This document shows, one piece after another, positions 51,843 to 60,396 of a DNA stretch of 64,000 nt. Under the pieces are notes generated by a model. The model was not told the origin of the DNA. It worked only from the letters and a program-made list of their open reading frames with translations, and searched no databases. The number at the start of each line of letters is the position of its first letter. Position 1 is the stretch's first letter. The DNA comes from Pseudoprevotella muciniphila (GTDB lineage: Bacteria; Bacteroidota; Bacteroidia; Bacteroidales; Bacteroidaceae): assembly GCF_003265305.2 (NCBI RefSeq), contig NZ_CP033459.1, forward strand, positions 1,364,001 through 1,428,000. The letters run 5' to 3'. Made by a program: the position numbers and the translations under genes.

Positions 51843-54800
51843 CTATCTGATTTCTTTTCTTCCGTTGATGACATAGATGCCCTTGCCCGCCTTGCTTACG
51901 CGGCGACCCTGAAGATCGTAGGTCGCTCCGTTGGCGGCTTTGCCTGATGTGTGCAATGCGATGCCCGTTGGCTGGTCGTCATATATCAGGTTGTAGGCAT
52001 TGCCGGAGGTATTCACCATGCTCGAAAGATATAGCCCTTCAAATTCGGGTGTGGCCGGTGTAGCCAACTCTTCGATGGGGCAACTGTAATACTTCTTGCC
52101 GAGAGCTGTGCCACTTACTGTCATGCAGTTGTACGTGAACAGGCGGACGGCCTTTGGCAGCCAGCCCGTCCCCTGCGGACGTATGGCGCTGGCATCTGAG
52201 CCGATGGTGCCCGGTTCGCTCGTGGAATGGATTGAAATGGGATAATAGCGGAGAGGCGTGGACGAAGACGTGGCAGCATTCGTGATGATGAAATCGCCCT
52301 CTTCAGGGTTATACGTCAGGGTGATGTATCCACTTACCGTATTGACGAGGTTTCCGAGCTTTCCGGTAGCGCTTGAAGCCGGACTGCCCACATAGCGTCC
52401 ACGTGTTGTTGCACTGACGAGCCGCATATTGACGCTCATCTCGGCACTGGTGTTGGCACGTGCAGCATTCACTACCCATGCGTTCTCTGCAAAGACTTCT
52501 TCGGTGTTTCCAAGGTTGGAATTCCCCTCCCTGACACAGATTGTGGCACCATTGAAGGTGTCCCATGTGTTTGCAATAAGGATAGTGTCATCTTTCTGTG
52601 GCAGCAAGATGGAATTCTTTACCGCTGCCAATGCTTCTGCTACTGCGTTATCATTGTCAGCACTCAGTGCAGCATTCAGTGCATCAACCGTTTCTTGTGA
52701 AAATGCGCCATAGTTTTTTTCAGTCTCTGAGGTGTAGGTTCTGGCTTTCGTCAACAAGGTTTGTGCTTCCTTGCGCATCTGCTTAGTACTTGTAATGTCC
52801 GATATGTCAAAAGTAGGCACGAATGTCCAGAGCCCCCCATTGCCGCTGGCAGGGTCGGTGTAGCAATTCACACGGTAACCCTTGCCGCTCATGGAATGGT
52901 TCATATATTGACTGGTGCTCTGGTCACTGCAAATGGTGTAATAGTAATTGTCTCCCTGAGCACCATATCCTCCACTGCCGAGTATGAAATTATAATGCTT
53001 TGCACTGTTGTCGTAACTCCAGTAGCCATTGGTGTTGAATGCTGTAGCGTTCTGCTTGAGTGAACCGTCCGGCAAAGCCTTGCAGACTAAAGCATATTTG
53101 CCGGGGTTATTAGGGTCCTCCTCGAATGCCCACATCTGGTAATCGTAGGCAGCATCCGTTGTGGCTGCCTGGGTGTTTGTCCAGAGTTGTCCTACAGCAG
53201 GAGAATAACTGCTATAGGTGGTCAGAAGCGGAGAGCCAGAACGAATCAGTTCCCAACAACGGTTTGCGCGCTCATCGGTGGCTTTCGTTACAATGCGGTA
53301 ATATTTTTTGCTGTCCCCGCTCAAACCGGTAGAACTCACCGGATATACACGGTCTTCATCGCTGGCGGTGGGTTCCGCTCCCTCATATTCAATGAACTGT
53401 GGATGGTAGTTGTATCCACCCATCCTGAGCATGGCTGTATCCTGCTTCATGCGATTGACAAACTGGTTGAAATTCTTGCTTGCCAATGGTGTCCATCCAC
53501 TCTCAGCAATACCCATGAGGCGCGGCAGGGCAAGGTGCTCAAGATGGTCCACATCGCTCACGTGTTCGCACCAGAATGTGCCTTGCACACCGTAAGTAAC
53601 GCCATTGTCAATAGGCTGGTAGTTGTACATGATTTTCAGGTTGTCCGCCTGTCCGTACCCTGCACCATAGTCCTGCGTATTAGCCTTACGGTTGATGTAG
53701 TAGCTGGCATTAGTCTCCCATGGGGTGATGATACATTGCAAGCCAAGATTTTTTGCCTTAGCGGCAGAATTAGCAGTAGGATTCCAGCAATAAACGATTG
53801 CGCCAGTCTGCGCTACCAAATCAGTGTTAGCATTACCTGCGGTAATTGCTTCATTCCATACGCTAACTTTCTTGCCGAGTGAGACAAGATGGTCGCTCAT
53901 CTCTTTAATAAAAATGCTCTGCAACTGTCTGTAGTTTGACAATCCAAGACTACTTACCTTTGCCTGACATTCTGCATTATTTTCCCAAGCCGTTGTAGGA
54001 CACTCGTCGCCTCCGATGTTGAAGCGTTCGCCCGGGAAGAGTTCTGCCAATTCGGTGATGACATCCTTACAGAACTGCACAGTGCCCTCATTAGCCACAT
54101 TGAGCACATCGTTGTACACACCACCGCTAATTTGTACGCTGTGGTTGCCGTTCGGCGTACAACTGTATTCGGGATAGGCAGCAATGGCTGCACACATGTG
54201 CCCCGGCATATCTACTTCAGGCACAATGGTAATATGGAGTTTCTCGGCGTATGCCACGACGTCGCGAATTTCATCCTTCGTGTAGAAATAGGGTCCATAC
54301 TGACTATTGGTCCAGTACTGGCCATATTTCAAACTACTGTTCCACGAATTGCTGCGAGTGGCACCAACGGTGGTCAGTTTGGGATACTTGTCTATCTGCA
54401 CGCGCCAGCCCTGGTCGTCGGTAAGGTGCCAATGGAAGAAGTTCATCTTATAGTATGACATCAGACGCAAGATTTTCTTCACTTCATTGACATCGAAGAA
54501 ATGGCGGCTCACATCGAGCATAAAACCACGGTACTTGAAGCGTGGAGCATCCTTTATGGTTACTACAGGCACAGTGTATTCGCCTGGTTTGAAAATACCG
54601 AGCATCACGTTGCCGGGCATCATCTTCTTAAGCGACTGAAGACCATAGAACACACCCACTGCAGTGCTGGCCTGCAAACTGATTTTGGAAGAGGTAATGG
54701 TAAGATTATAACCTTCAGGATCAGTCACAGAACTTGAATAAAGCACATTAACAGGTGCGCTGTCGTCCGAAGCCACTGTGGCTGTCAGGCCGGTTGCATT

Positions 54801-55013
54801 GCTAAAATCCGTAGCGAAACTCTTTACTTCCGTCATCTGAGCAGCATCGAGATTGATGGTGTTGATGTTGAAAGTCTTAGGGAATACGAACATGCCGCTA
54901 CCTGTCGTAATGGACTTAGGCCAAGGCGTGAGATTTACCGACTGTGCTTGCGCTACGATAGGAACAAACAACAGCAGTAAGGTGTAAATAAGAGATCTTT
55001 TCATCTTTTTCAT
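51843..55013 (-). CDS. GH20 beta-N-acetylhexosaminidase, multi-domain, T9SS-like tail
   Basis: About 1056 residues from the ATG at 55013; the earlier in-frame start at 55037 overlaps the promoter. Signal peptide to about residue 24, chitobiase-like beta domain 25-150, catalytic barrel from about 160 with HWHLTDDQGWR and the catalytic pair D336-E337 in GGDECPT. Downstream are beta domains (YRIVTKATDERANRCWE), a helical linker (about 760-830) and the C-tail YDLQGRRV...GIYVINGRKE. It cleaves terminal GlcNAc or GalNAc from glycans on the cell surface or outside. Its transcript ends before the SSS gene. Confidence 0.93.
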   Translation of the reverse strand: MKKMKRSLIYTLLLLFVPIVAQAQSVNLTPWPKSITTGSGMFVFPKTFNINTINLDAAQMTEVKSFATDFSNATGLTATVASDDSAPVNVLYSSSVTDPEGYNLTITSSKISLQASTAVGVFYGLQSLKKMMPGNVMLGIFKPGEYTVPVVTIKDAPRFKYRGFMLDVSRHFFDVNEVKKILRLMSYYKMNFFHWHLTDDQGWRVQIDKYPKLTTVGATRSNSWNSSLKYGQYWTNSQYGPYFYTKDEIRDVVAYAEKLHITIVPEVDMPGHMCAAIAAYPEYSCTPNGNHSVQISGGVYNDVLNVANEGTVQFCKDVITELAELFPGERFNIGGDECPTTAWENNAECQAKVSSLGLSNYRQLQSIFIKEMSDHLVSLGKKVSVWNEAITAGNANTDLVAQTGAIVYCWNPTANSAAKAKNLGLQCIITPWETNASYYINRKANTQDYGAGYGQADNLKIMYNYQPIDNGVTYGVQGTFWCEHVSDVDHLEHLALPRLMGIAESGWTPLASKNFNQFVNRMKQDTAMLRMGGYNYHPQFIEYEGAEPTASDEDRVYPVSSTGLSGDSKKYYRIVTKATDERANRCWELIRSGSPLLTTYSSYSPAVGQLWTNTQAATTDAAYDYQMWAFEEDPNNPGKYALVCKALPDGSLKQNATAFNTNGYWSYDNSAKHYNFILGSGGYGAQGDNYYYTICSDQSTSQYMNHSMSGKGYRVNCYTDPASGNGGLWTFVPTFDISDITSTKQMRKEAQTLLTKARTYTSETEKNYGAFSQETVDALNAALSADNDNAVAEALAAVKNSILLPQKDDTILIANTWDTFNGATICVREGNSNLGNTEEVFAENAWVVNAARANTSAEMSVNMRLVSATTRGRYVGSPASSATGKLGNLVNTVSGYITLTYNPEEGDFIITNAATSSSTPLRYYPISIHSTSEPGTIGSDASAIRPQGTGWLPKAVRLFTYNCMTVSGTALGKKYYSCPIEELATPATPEFEGLYLSSMVNTSGNAYNLIYDDQPTGIALHTSGKAANGATYDLQGRRVSKAGKGIYVINGRKEIR

Positions 55014-55034
55014 GCTGAATGGTTTAAGTTCGCG

Positions 55035-55066
55035 CAAAGTTACGATTTTCTGACAAGGTAGCCAAA
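55035..55066 (-). promoter_or_regulatory. Promoter of the GH20 gene
   Basis: On the minus strand TTTG (55063-55066), 20 bp, TAACTTTG (55035-55042): a full Bacteroidetes -33/-7 promoter, 21 bp before the ATG at 55013. Confidence 0.7.
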
Positions 55067-55120
55067 TAGGCCGACGCAGGACATGCGGACTTCCGAGAAA
55101 GAATTGTCTGATTTACAAAA

Positions 55121-55163
55121 ACTTGCCGCCTTGCTTACTACAAGAGTCTGCAAAGCGGCAAGT
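55121..55163 (-). terminator. Terminator of the zinc metallopeptidase gene
   Basis: ACTTGCCGC / GCGGCAAGT, a 9-bp perfect stem, followed on the minus strand by a T-rich stretch. Confidence 0.85.
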
Positions 55164-55192
55164 TGTTTTGTCTTTGTTCTTGATTTCCGTTA

Positions 55193-55873
55193 TCAGTCGC
55201 GTCGGGAGAGGAAAATCATGATGTAGTAGAAGAGTGTGGCTAATGAGCCGAGGGCGGCTGCTACGTAGGTGTAGGCTGCGGCGTGGAGGGCTTCCTTTGC
55301 CATGGGCAGTTCGGTGGCGTTTGCCGTTGCCGAAGATTCCAACCATGCCGTAGCGCGGCGGCTGGCATCGACTTCCACCGGCAGTGTTACAAAACTGAAC
55401 AATGTGGTGGCTGCAAAGAGGATGATGCCTAACAGCAGCAAAGCGGGGAATACTTCTACGAGCAACATACCACCAAGAAGCACCCACATCACGATTTTCG
55501 ACGAGAACGACACCACCGGCACGAGGGCGGTACGCATACGCAACGGACCGTATGCCTTCGCGTGCTGCACGGCATGTCCGCATTCGTGCGCGGCTACGGC
55601 GGCTGCCATGATGCTGTAATTGTTATAAACGCTCTCGCTGAGGTTCACCGTCTTGTCAGTAGGGTTGAAATGGTCGGTGAGTGAACCGGGAGTGCTCGTT
55701 ACCTTGACATCGTAAATACCGTTTTCACGGAGCATCTTTTCTGCCACTTCGCGCCCTGTGAGGCGGGAAGAGGTTGGTACTTCTGAAAATTTCTTAAACT
55801 TTTTCTGCAGGTTGGCCTGAACAAGATAACTCATCAGGGCTACACCGCCGAATATTAACCAATAAAGTAGCAT
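55193..55873 (-). CDS. Neutral zinc metallopeptidase (YugP family), membrane-bound
   Basis: 226 residues. N-terminal membrane helix (2-20), then HEXXH-type AAHECGHAVQH (about residues 94-104), followed by two further membrane helices (about 115-160) and a C-terminal helix. The sequence VSTPGSLTDHFNPTDKTVNLSE before the motif is typical of the YugP-like DUF/zinc metallopeptidase family. It probably cleaves proteins at the membrane; targets unknown. Monocistronic. Confidence 0.9.
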   Translation of the reverse strand: MLLYWLIFGGVALMSYLVQANLQKKFKKFSEVPTSSRLTGREVAEKMLRENGIYDVKVTSTPGSLTDHFNPTDKTVNLSESVYNNYSIMAAAVAAHECGHAVQHAKAYGPLRMRTALVPVVSFSSKIVMWVLLGGMLLVEVFPALLLLGIILFAATTLFSFVTLPVEVDASRRATAWLESSATANATELPMAKEALHAAAYTYVAAALGSLATLFYYIMIFLSRRD

Positions 55874-56063
55874 ATTTTCCTATGTTGAATTGTTGTATAA
55901 CTATCGTTTGGGCAACTTCTGTGCCAATCGCCTGATTTCTGCGCTAAATTAGTCATTTCTCACGGCATGGCTTAAATTCAAATAAGAAGTGCAAGACTCG
56001 TCCTGTGGGATTCACTGATTGAAAGGTAAGTCAGAGACATCAAGTAGCAACATAAAAGCAAAA

Positions 56064-56081
56064 GGGAGATTTTCATCTCCC
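56064..56081 (+). promoter_or_regulatory. Hairpin at the 5' end of the IS30 element
   Basis: GGGAGAT-TTTC-ATCTCCC, a perfect 7-bp stem upstream of the transposase promoter. It could hinder read-through from outside promoters into the transposase gene. Confidence 0.6.
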
Positions 56082-56091
56082 TGAGATTAAC

Positions 56092-56099
56092 TACTTTTG
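56092..56099 (+). promoter_or_regulatory. -7 box of the IS30 transposase
   Basis: TACTTTTG, 8 bp before the ATG at 56108. Confidence 0.55.
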
Positions 56100-56107
56100 T
56101 GTTGCAT

Positions 56108-57055
56108 ATGAAATATAAACAGCTAACCTCGCAGCAAAGGTACACAATCCAGAACGGATTAAAGCAAGGATTGACCAAAAAGATGATCGCCGCCCTCATA
56201 GAGGTGAACGAAAGCACCCTTTACAGGGAAATCCATCGAAATGGCGGTGCCAAGGTTTATAATGCAGAAAAGGCACAGCGCGAAGCAGACCGCCGCAAGA
56301 CGCGTCTTCAGAAACCGCGAAGATTCACACACGCCCTTAAGCGGGAAGTCATAAGTCTGCTGCAAAAGAAATGGTCGCCCGAACAGATATGCGGGTATAT
56401 AAAGAGACAAGGGCGCGAATGCGTCTCCCATGAAACAATATACGCATTCATCAGAACCGACAGGAAGTGCGGAGGGATGCTTTGGAAACTCTGCCGTCAC
56501 GCAATGAAGAAGCGACGGAAGACAGACAAGGGAAAACGGATTCCCATAAAAGACCGCGTGAGTATAGACCTTAGGCCGGAAGAGGCAGACGGCACGCGTT
56601 TCGGAGATTGGGAAATGGACACCATAGTCGGTAAGGATGGGAAAGGAGCGCTAGTTACACTCTACGAGAGACGTACTGGATATGGGATGGTCAAAAGGCT
56701 GCCTGATGGAAAAGAGGCAAAAGGCGTGGAAGAAGCAGTATACAGAATGTTGATTCCTTACAAGAAACAAGTACTCACTATTACTACAGATAATGGAACA
56801 GAGTTCGCCAGGCATAGTCAATTGGCAAAGAAACTCTCCACGAAAATCTTTTTTGCACACCCTTATAGCTCATGGGAAAAGGGAGGTGTAGAAAACTACA
56901 ACAAACTCGTCAGACAATATATACCTAAGGGAACGAATTTAGAACAATACACAGACAAATATCTTATGGAAGTACAAAAGCAAATTAACAGCAGACCAAG
57001 AAAAAAACTCAACTTTAATAACCCAAAAAACGAATTTTACAAACTTTTAGACTAA
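56108..57055 (+). CDS. IS30-family transposase
   Basis: 315 residues from the ATG at 56108. N-terminal helix-turn-helix (TSQQRYTIQNGLKQGLTKKM), then WSPEQICGYIKR and the DDE catalytic triad: D171 in DWEMDT, D228 in TTDNGTEF and E262 in GGVENYN, spaced as in IS30 enzymes. The frame is intact, so the element may still be active. It recognises the inverted repeats and joins strands during transposition. Confidence 0.95.
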   Translation: MKYKQLTSQQRYTIQNGLKQGLTKKMIAALIEVNESTLYREIHRNGGAKVYNAEKAQREADRRKTRLQKPRRFTHALKREVISLLQKKWSPEQICGYIKRQGRECVSHETIYAFIRTDRKCGGMLWKLCRHAMKKRRKTDKGKRIPIKDRVSIDLRPEEADGTRFGDWEMDTIVGKDGKGALVTLYERRTGYGMVKRLPDGKEAKGVEEAVYRMLIPYKKQVLTITTDNGTEFARHSQLAKKLSTKIFFAHPYSSWEKGGVENYNKLVRQYIPKGTNLEQYTDKYLMEVQKQINSRPRKKLNFNNPKNEFYKLLD

Positions 57056-57139
57056 TATTGCACTTGCTACTTGAATCTACGTGGCGAATTTTTATTGACA
57101 AAACCACACGAAAAGGGACAGTTTTATTCATATAAATCT

Positions 57140-57147
57140 TAAATTTG
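57140..57147 (+). promoter_or_regulatory. -7 box of the phosphoesterase lipoprotein gene
   Basis: TAAATTTG, 34 bp before the ATG at 57182. Confidence 0.5.
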
Positions 57148-57181
57148 CACTTTTTAACTTTTTCTGTTTGATTATTTGATA

Positions 57182-57985
57182 ATGAAGCAAAGAAGCCTAC
57201 TGTTATTGTTCGTTGTGTTGCTCCTGACGTCGTGCGACATGTTTGAGGCGCATCCTTACGATGCCCACGTCTCTGGTGAGCGCGAAGTGAACAAACGCAA
57301 CATAGCGCGCATAGAGGACAGCCTGCGGGGCAAGAAGAGTTTCCGCTTCGCCATGATCAGCGACACGCAGCGATGGTATGACGAGACGGAGGACGCCGTG
57401 AAGGCACTCAACAGGCGCGACGACATCGACTTCGTGGTGCATGGTGGCGATCTATCCGACTTCGGCATGACCCGAGAATTTATCTGGCAGCGCAACATCC
57501 TGAGCAAACTCAAGGTACCATATATTTGTGCCATCGGCAACCACGACCACCTCGGCACGGGTGAACACGTGTTTCGTGAGATATTCGGCGATACGAACTT
57601 CGCCTTTACTGCGGGCAACGTGCGCTTTATCGTACTCAACACAAATGCTTTGGACTATGACTATTCGGAGCCCATTCCCGACTTCTTCTTTCTCGACGGC
57701 CAGAAGGCTGATTTTCCTGCAGAAGCCGAAAAGACCATTTTCCTGATGCATTGCGCGCCTGGTAGCGAAATATTCAATAACAACGTGATGAATGTGTTCG
57801 AGCAATATGTTCTGAGTTTTCCTAACACATTGTTCTGTCTCTATGGTCACTCGCACAATATCAGCGTGAAAGACCTGTTCGGCGATGGTTTGCTGTATTA
57901 TGAGTGTCCGAACATTGCCAAGCGCATCTACCTGCTCTTCACCATTAACGAAAACGATTACACCTATGAGGCAGTGGAATATTAG
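57182..57985 (+). CDS. Metallophosphoesterase lipoprotein
   Basis: 267 residues from the ATG at 57182. Lipobox LLLTSC, then the calcineurin-like motifs ISDTQ, GGDLSD, GNHDH, LMHCAP and YGHSHN, a complete two-metal site. It is anchored by lipid in the cell envelope. The gene follows the IS30 element and overlaps the next gene by 20 bp if the latter starts at 57966. Substrate unknown; it is shorter than the secreted phosphoesterase at 544-2862 and lacks the C-tail. Confidence 0.88.
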   Translation: MKQRSLLLLFVVLLLTSCDMFEAHPYDAHVSGEREVNKRNIARIEDSLRGKKSFRFAMISDTQRWYDETEDAVKALNRRDDIDFVVHGGDLSDFGMTREFIWQRNILSKLKVPYICAIGNHDHLGTGEHVFREIFGDTNFAFTAGNVRFIVLNTNALDYDYSEPIPDFFFLDGQKADFPAEAEKTIFLMHCAPGSEIFNNNVMNVFEQYVLSFPNTLFCLYGHSHNISVKDLFGDGLLYYECPNIAKRIYLLFTINENDYTYEAVEY

Positions 57986-58718
57986 TAAGATGTTGGCAAG
58001 TGGCTTCCTGTTTCTCACTTTGACAATGGGAGTGCATGCAGAAGACATTTCGCCCAACGGAATGGCCACGACGGCAGATGGTGATTCGTTGAATATCTGT
58101 TTGCAAGATAGCACCATAAAGAAAACCGAGAAACCAAAGAAGCCAAAGAAACGCTACGACGACCGCATAGAGAGTTACAGAAACTTATTCTTGCGATTGA
58201 TTCCCACTCATAGCAAATTGCAGTTTTATGGTGATATGGGACTGGCTAATCTGGGTATAGGTTGGGACTATGGCAAACACTCGCAATGGGAAACGGACGT
58301 ATTATTCGGTTTCATACCGAAGAACTATTCCGGTTCTGTGAAAGTTACGATGACACTCAAGCAAACTTTCAACCCTTGGAGCATCAATCTGGACAAAAAA
58401 GGATATTTCACCTTCGAACCACTTCAGACAGGTTTATACGCAAACTTTGTTTTTGGCAACGAATTTTGGGTAAACAAACCTTCAAGATATCCCAAAGGCT
58501 ATTATGGTTTTATGAGCAAGATGCGCTTTCATGTATTCCTTGGAGAGAGTTTCACTTACGACATACCAGACCATAAGCGCAGTTTCATCAAGTCAATCTC
58601 TGCATTAGGCGAAATCAGCACCTGCGACCTCTATTTATCGAGTGCCATACCCAACAAATATCTTGGACTCGAAGATTGGTTAAGGCTGTCCTTTGGACTT
58701 AAATTCAGGTTCCTTTGA
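57966..58718 (+). CDS. Predicted outer-membrane beta-barrel or surface protein
   Basis: About 250 residues. The start at 57966 (MRQWNISKM) gives a signal peptide with basic residues ending VHAE; an ATG at 57990, 4 bp after the upstream stop, is the alternative. A Lys-rich segment (KKTEKPKKPKKRYDDR) precedes about 170 residues of alternating strands (LQFYGDMGLANLGIGWDYGKH, FGFIPKNYSGSVKVT, ...FRFL end), like a small 8-strand barrel. Family unrecognised. Its overlap with the phosphoesterase gene suggests coupled translation and joint function. Confidence 0.7.
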   Translation: MRQWNISKMLASGFLFLTLTMGVHAEDISPNGMATTADGDSLNICLQDSTIKKTEKPKKPKKRYDDRIESYRNLFLRLIPTHSKLQFYGDMGLANLGIGWDYGKHSQWETDVLFGFIPKNYSGSVKVTMTLKQTFNPWSINLDKKGYFTFEPLQTGLYANFVFGNEFWVNKPSRYPKGYYGFMSKMRFHVFLGESFTYDIPDHKRSFIKSISALGEISTCDLYLSSAIPNKYLGLEDWLRLSFGLKFRFL

Positions 58719-58772
58719 CACGTCACATCAAGACACTACAGAATCATAATGATTTGTAAATAAAAAATCAAA

Positions 58773-58803
58773 ACCGCCACGTTTAGCATTGCTTCGTGGC
58801 GGT
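58773..58803. terminator. Bidirectional terminator between convergent genes
   Basis: ACCGCCACG / CGTGGCGGT, a 9-bp perfect stem, followed by a T-rich stretch on the minus strand. Confidence 0.85.
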
Positions 58804-58836
58804 TCTGTAGTTCTGGAAAGTTATATAAATCAGTAT

Positions 58837-59505
58837 TTATTCTGGCAGGAAGAGCAGGATGTCCTTCAGGTTATTTGGGTCTTTCCAACTCCACCAGCGG
58901 TCTGCCATCTTGTTCTTGAAAGCCTCCTTGAAATCCTTACTGATGTATGGCTTAATGGCCGTTTCGTTTGCAGGTACAATGGTACCTTTCACACTGAAGA
59001 AATATTGATCCTTGAGCGGATAGCCCTTTGAATCCTCCCATTTATCGCCATCAGTTTCCAAAAATGCCGAAGGACCATACAGACCACCATCTATCTCGAA
59101 GAATGGCAGATTGGCACCACCACGTGTTTCTTCATTGTATTTCTCAAGGTCCACAGTAGTCACACAAAGGAGAAAATTGTAGTTGCGCTGCGAAACGACT
59201 TTTGCCATCCGACGGTCGGCATAGTTGATAATGATATATTTTGTACTATCGTCAAACTGCACGCCAACGATGCTGGCATTGAGTGCTTCCTTTATCTGAT
59301 TGCTGTCCTTATAGACCAGAGTTGACTTACCCAAATATATATTGGCATCGGCTTCCACCGATCTGTTGAAACTCTGCAACACCTTTGCCTTGCGGAATTC
59401 GGGGAAGGTCAGCAGACTGTTCACACGTTTCTCCACTTGAAGTTGCTGTGCAAGGGCAGGTAGCATCATAACAATGACGAGGAGACTGACGAAAATTCGT
59501 TTCAT
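58837..59505 (-). CDS. Secreted protein, unrecognised
   Basis: 222 residues with a signal peptide ending ALAQ (about 20). The mature protein is mixed alpha/beta: VNSLLTFPEFRKAKVLQSF, ANIYLGKSTLVYKD, KYIIINYADRRMAKVV, then FSVKGTIVPANETAIKPYISKDFKEAF. It is probably periplasmic or surface-exposed. It has its own promoter box (TATTTTTG at 59529-59536, minus) and terminator. Function unknown. Confidence 0.7.
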   Translation of the reverse strand: MKRIFVSLLVIVMMLPALAQQLQVEKRVNSLLTFPEFRKAKVLQSFNRSVEADANIYLGKSTLVYKDSNQIKEALNASIVGVQFDDSTKYIIINYADRRMAKVVSQRNYNFLLCVTTVDLEKYNEETRGGANLPFFEIDGGLYGPSAFLETDGDKWEDSKGYPLKDQYFFSVKGTIVPANETAIKPYISKDFKEAFKNKMADRWWSWKDPNNLKDILLFLPE

Positions 59506-59528
59506 AATGTGATAGTTGTTTTACGGTG

Positions 59529-59536
59529 CAAAAATA
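59529..59536 (-). promoter_or_regulatory. -7 box of the secreted protein gene
   Basis: TATTTTTG on the minus strand, 23 bp upstream of the start at 59505. Confidence 0.5.
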
Positions 59537-59635
59537 AACACATTTTTTCGATTTACGCAGTCGCATAATGCTAAAAAGAATTAATAATGCTTTTCTGTCC
59601 TTTGATAGAGTTGAGTATTGTTTAGACAGAATAAA

Positions 59636-59663
59636 ATAGCCATCGCCTGACTGCGATGACTAT
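59636..59663 (-). terminator. Terminator of the DUF4923 gene
   Basis: ATAG-C-CATCGC / GCGATG-A-CTAT stem, followed on the minus strand by TTTTATT. Confidence 0.75.
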
Positions 59664-59694
59664 TATATGTGATTTTTTCTTAATACTGCAAAGA

Positions 59695-60363
59695 TTATTT
59701 CTCCAGTTCAATACCCACAAGCATGCCGTCGTAACTGCCGAGGAACGAACTGAGCGCCTTGATGGAGGCACTGCCCGTCAGTCCGCCTGCTATGCTGAGC
59801 AGATTCTTGAGTTTGTCGCCCTCGATGAGCAGACTGATGCCTTTCATGCTCTGTGCCACATGTAAGTTCACCTTCTTGATTTTCATCACGTTGAGCGTAA
59901 TCATCTTCTTGTTGGTGTCCAGCGTATAGGTCCCCGAAATAGGTTTGTTTGCTATTCTTCCGCTGAATGTCTTGTCGGAATTGAACTTGAAGGTGCAGGA
60001 ATTACTATTGAAGCCTGCGGCGGAGAGTTTTTGGTCCAATTGTCGTTCTATTTCGTTGGCAGAAGCCGTACCTGCCGCCTTTTTAAGCATATTCTCTGAT
60101 TCGAACACACAACTTGAGCCGGCATAGTGCCAGTCGCCTATAATACTGTTCTCCGACACTTTACCACTGCCAAGAATGGTGTTGAGGATGTTTCCGAAAC
60201 CTAAATTGCCGTTCGAAGAAGTGGCAGGCTTACTGGTTGTCCCCACTTTCGAGGTTGGTGTAGTACTGCCTTGGTTGAATACGTTTCCAAATTGACCGAG
60301 CCCTTGTGTACCCGTGCAGGAACACAGCGTCAACAAAGCGGCTGCCATCATAATTTTTTTCAT
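59695..60363 (-). CDS. DUF4923 lipoprotein
   Basis: 222 residues; lipobox LTLCSC followed by a Gly/Ser/Thr-rich linker (GQFGNVFNQGSTTPTS). The body IIGDWHYAGSSCVFESENMLKKA...QLDQKLSAAGF...KFNSDKTFSGRIANKPISGTYTLD matches DUF4923, a lipocalin-like family of Bacteroidetes. The role is unknown, probably periplasmic ligand binding. It lies downstream of the P-type ATPase-like gene on the same strand. Confidence 0.82.
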   Translation of the reverse strand: MKKIMMAAALLTLCSCTGTQGLGQFGNVFNQGSTTPTSKVGTTSKPATSSNGNLGFGNILNTILGSGKVSENSIIGDWHYAGSSCVFESENMLKKAAGTASANEIERQLDQKLSAAGFNSNSCTFKFNSDKTFSGRIANKPISGTYTLDTNKKMITLNVMKIKKVNLHVAQSMKGISLLIEGDKLKNLLSIAGGLTGSASIKALSSFLGSYDGMLVGIELEK

Positions 60364-60396
60364 CTTAAATATGGTTTTAATGTTTATATAACTTTC

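Larger units (their letters stand above)
56040..57074 (+). mobile_element. IS30-family insertion sequence, complete
   Basis: About 1035 bp bounded by TCAAGTAGCAA (56040-56050) and its inverse TTGCTACTTGA (57064-57074). The inverted repeats may extend further imperfectly. It contains one intact transposase gene and, between the left end and the gene, a hairpin (56064-56081) and a promoter box. I could not identify a clear target duplication. It lies between two complete genes, so no interrupted gene is evident. Confidence 0.85.
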
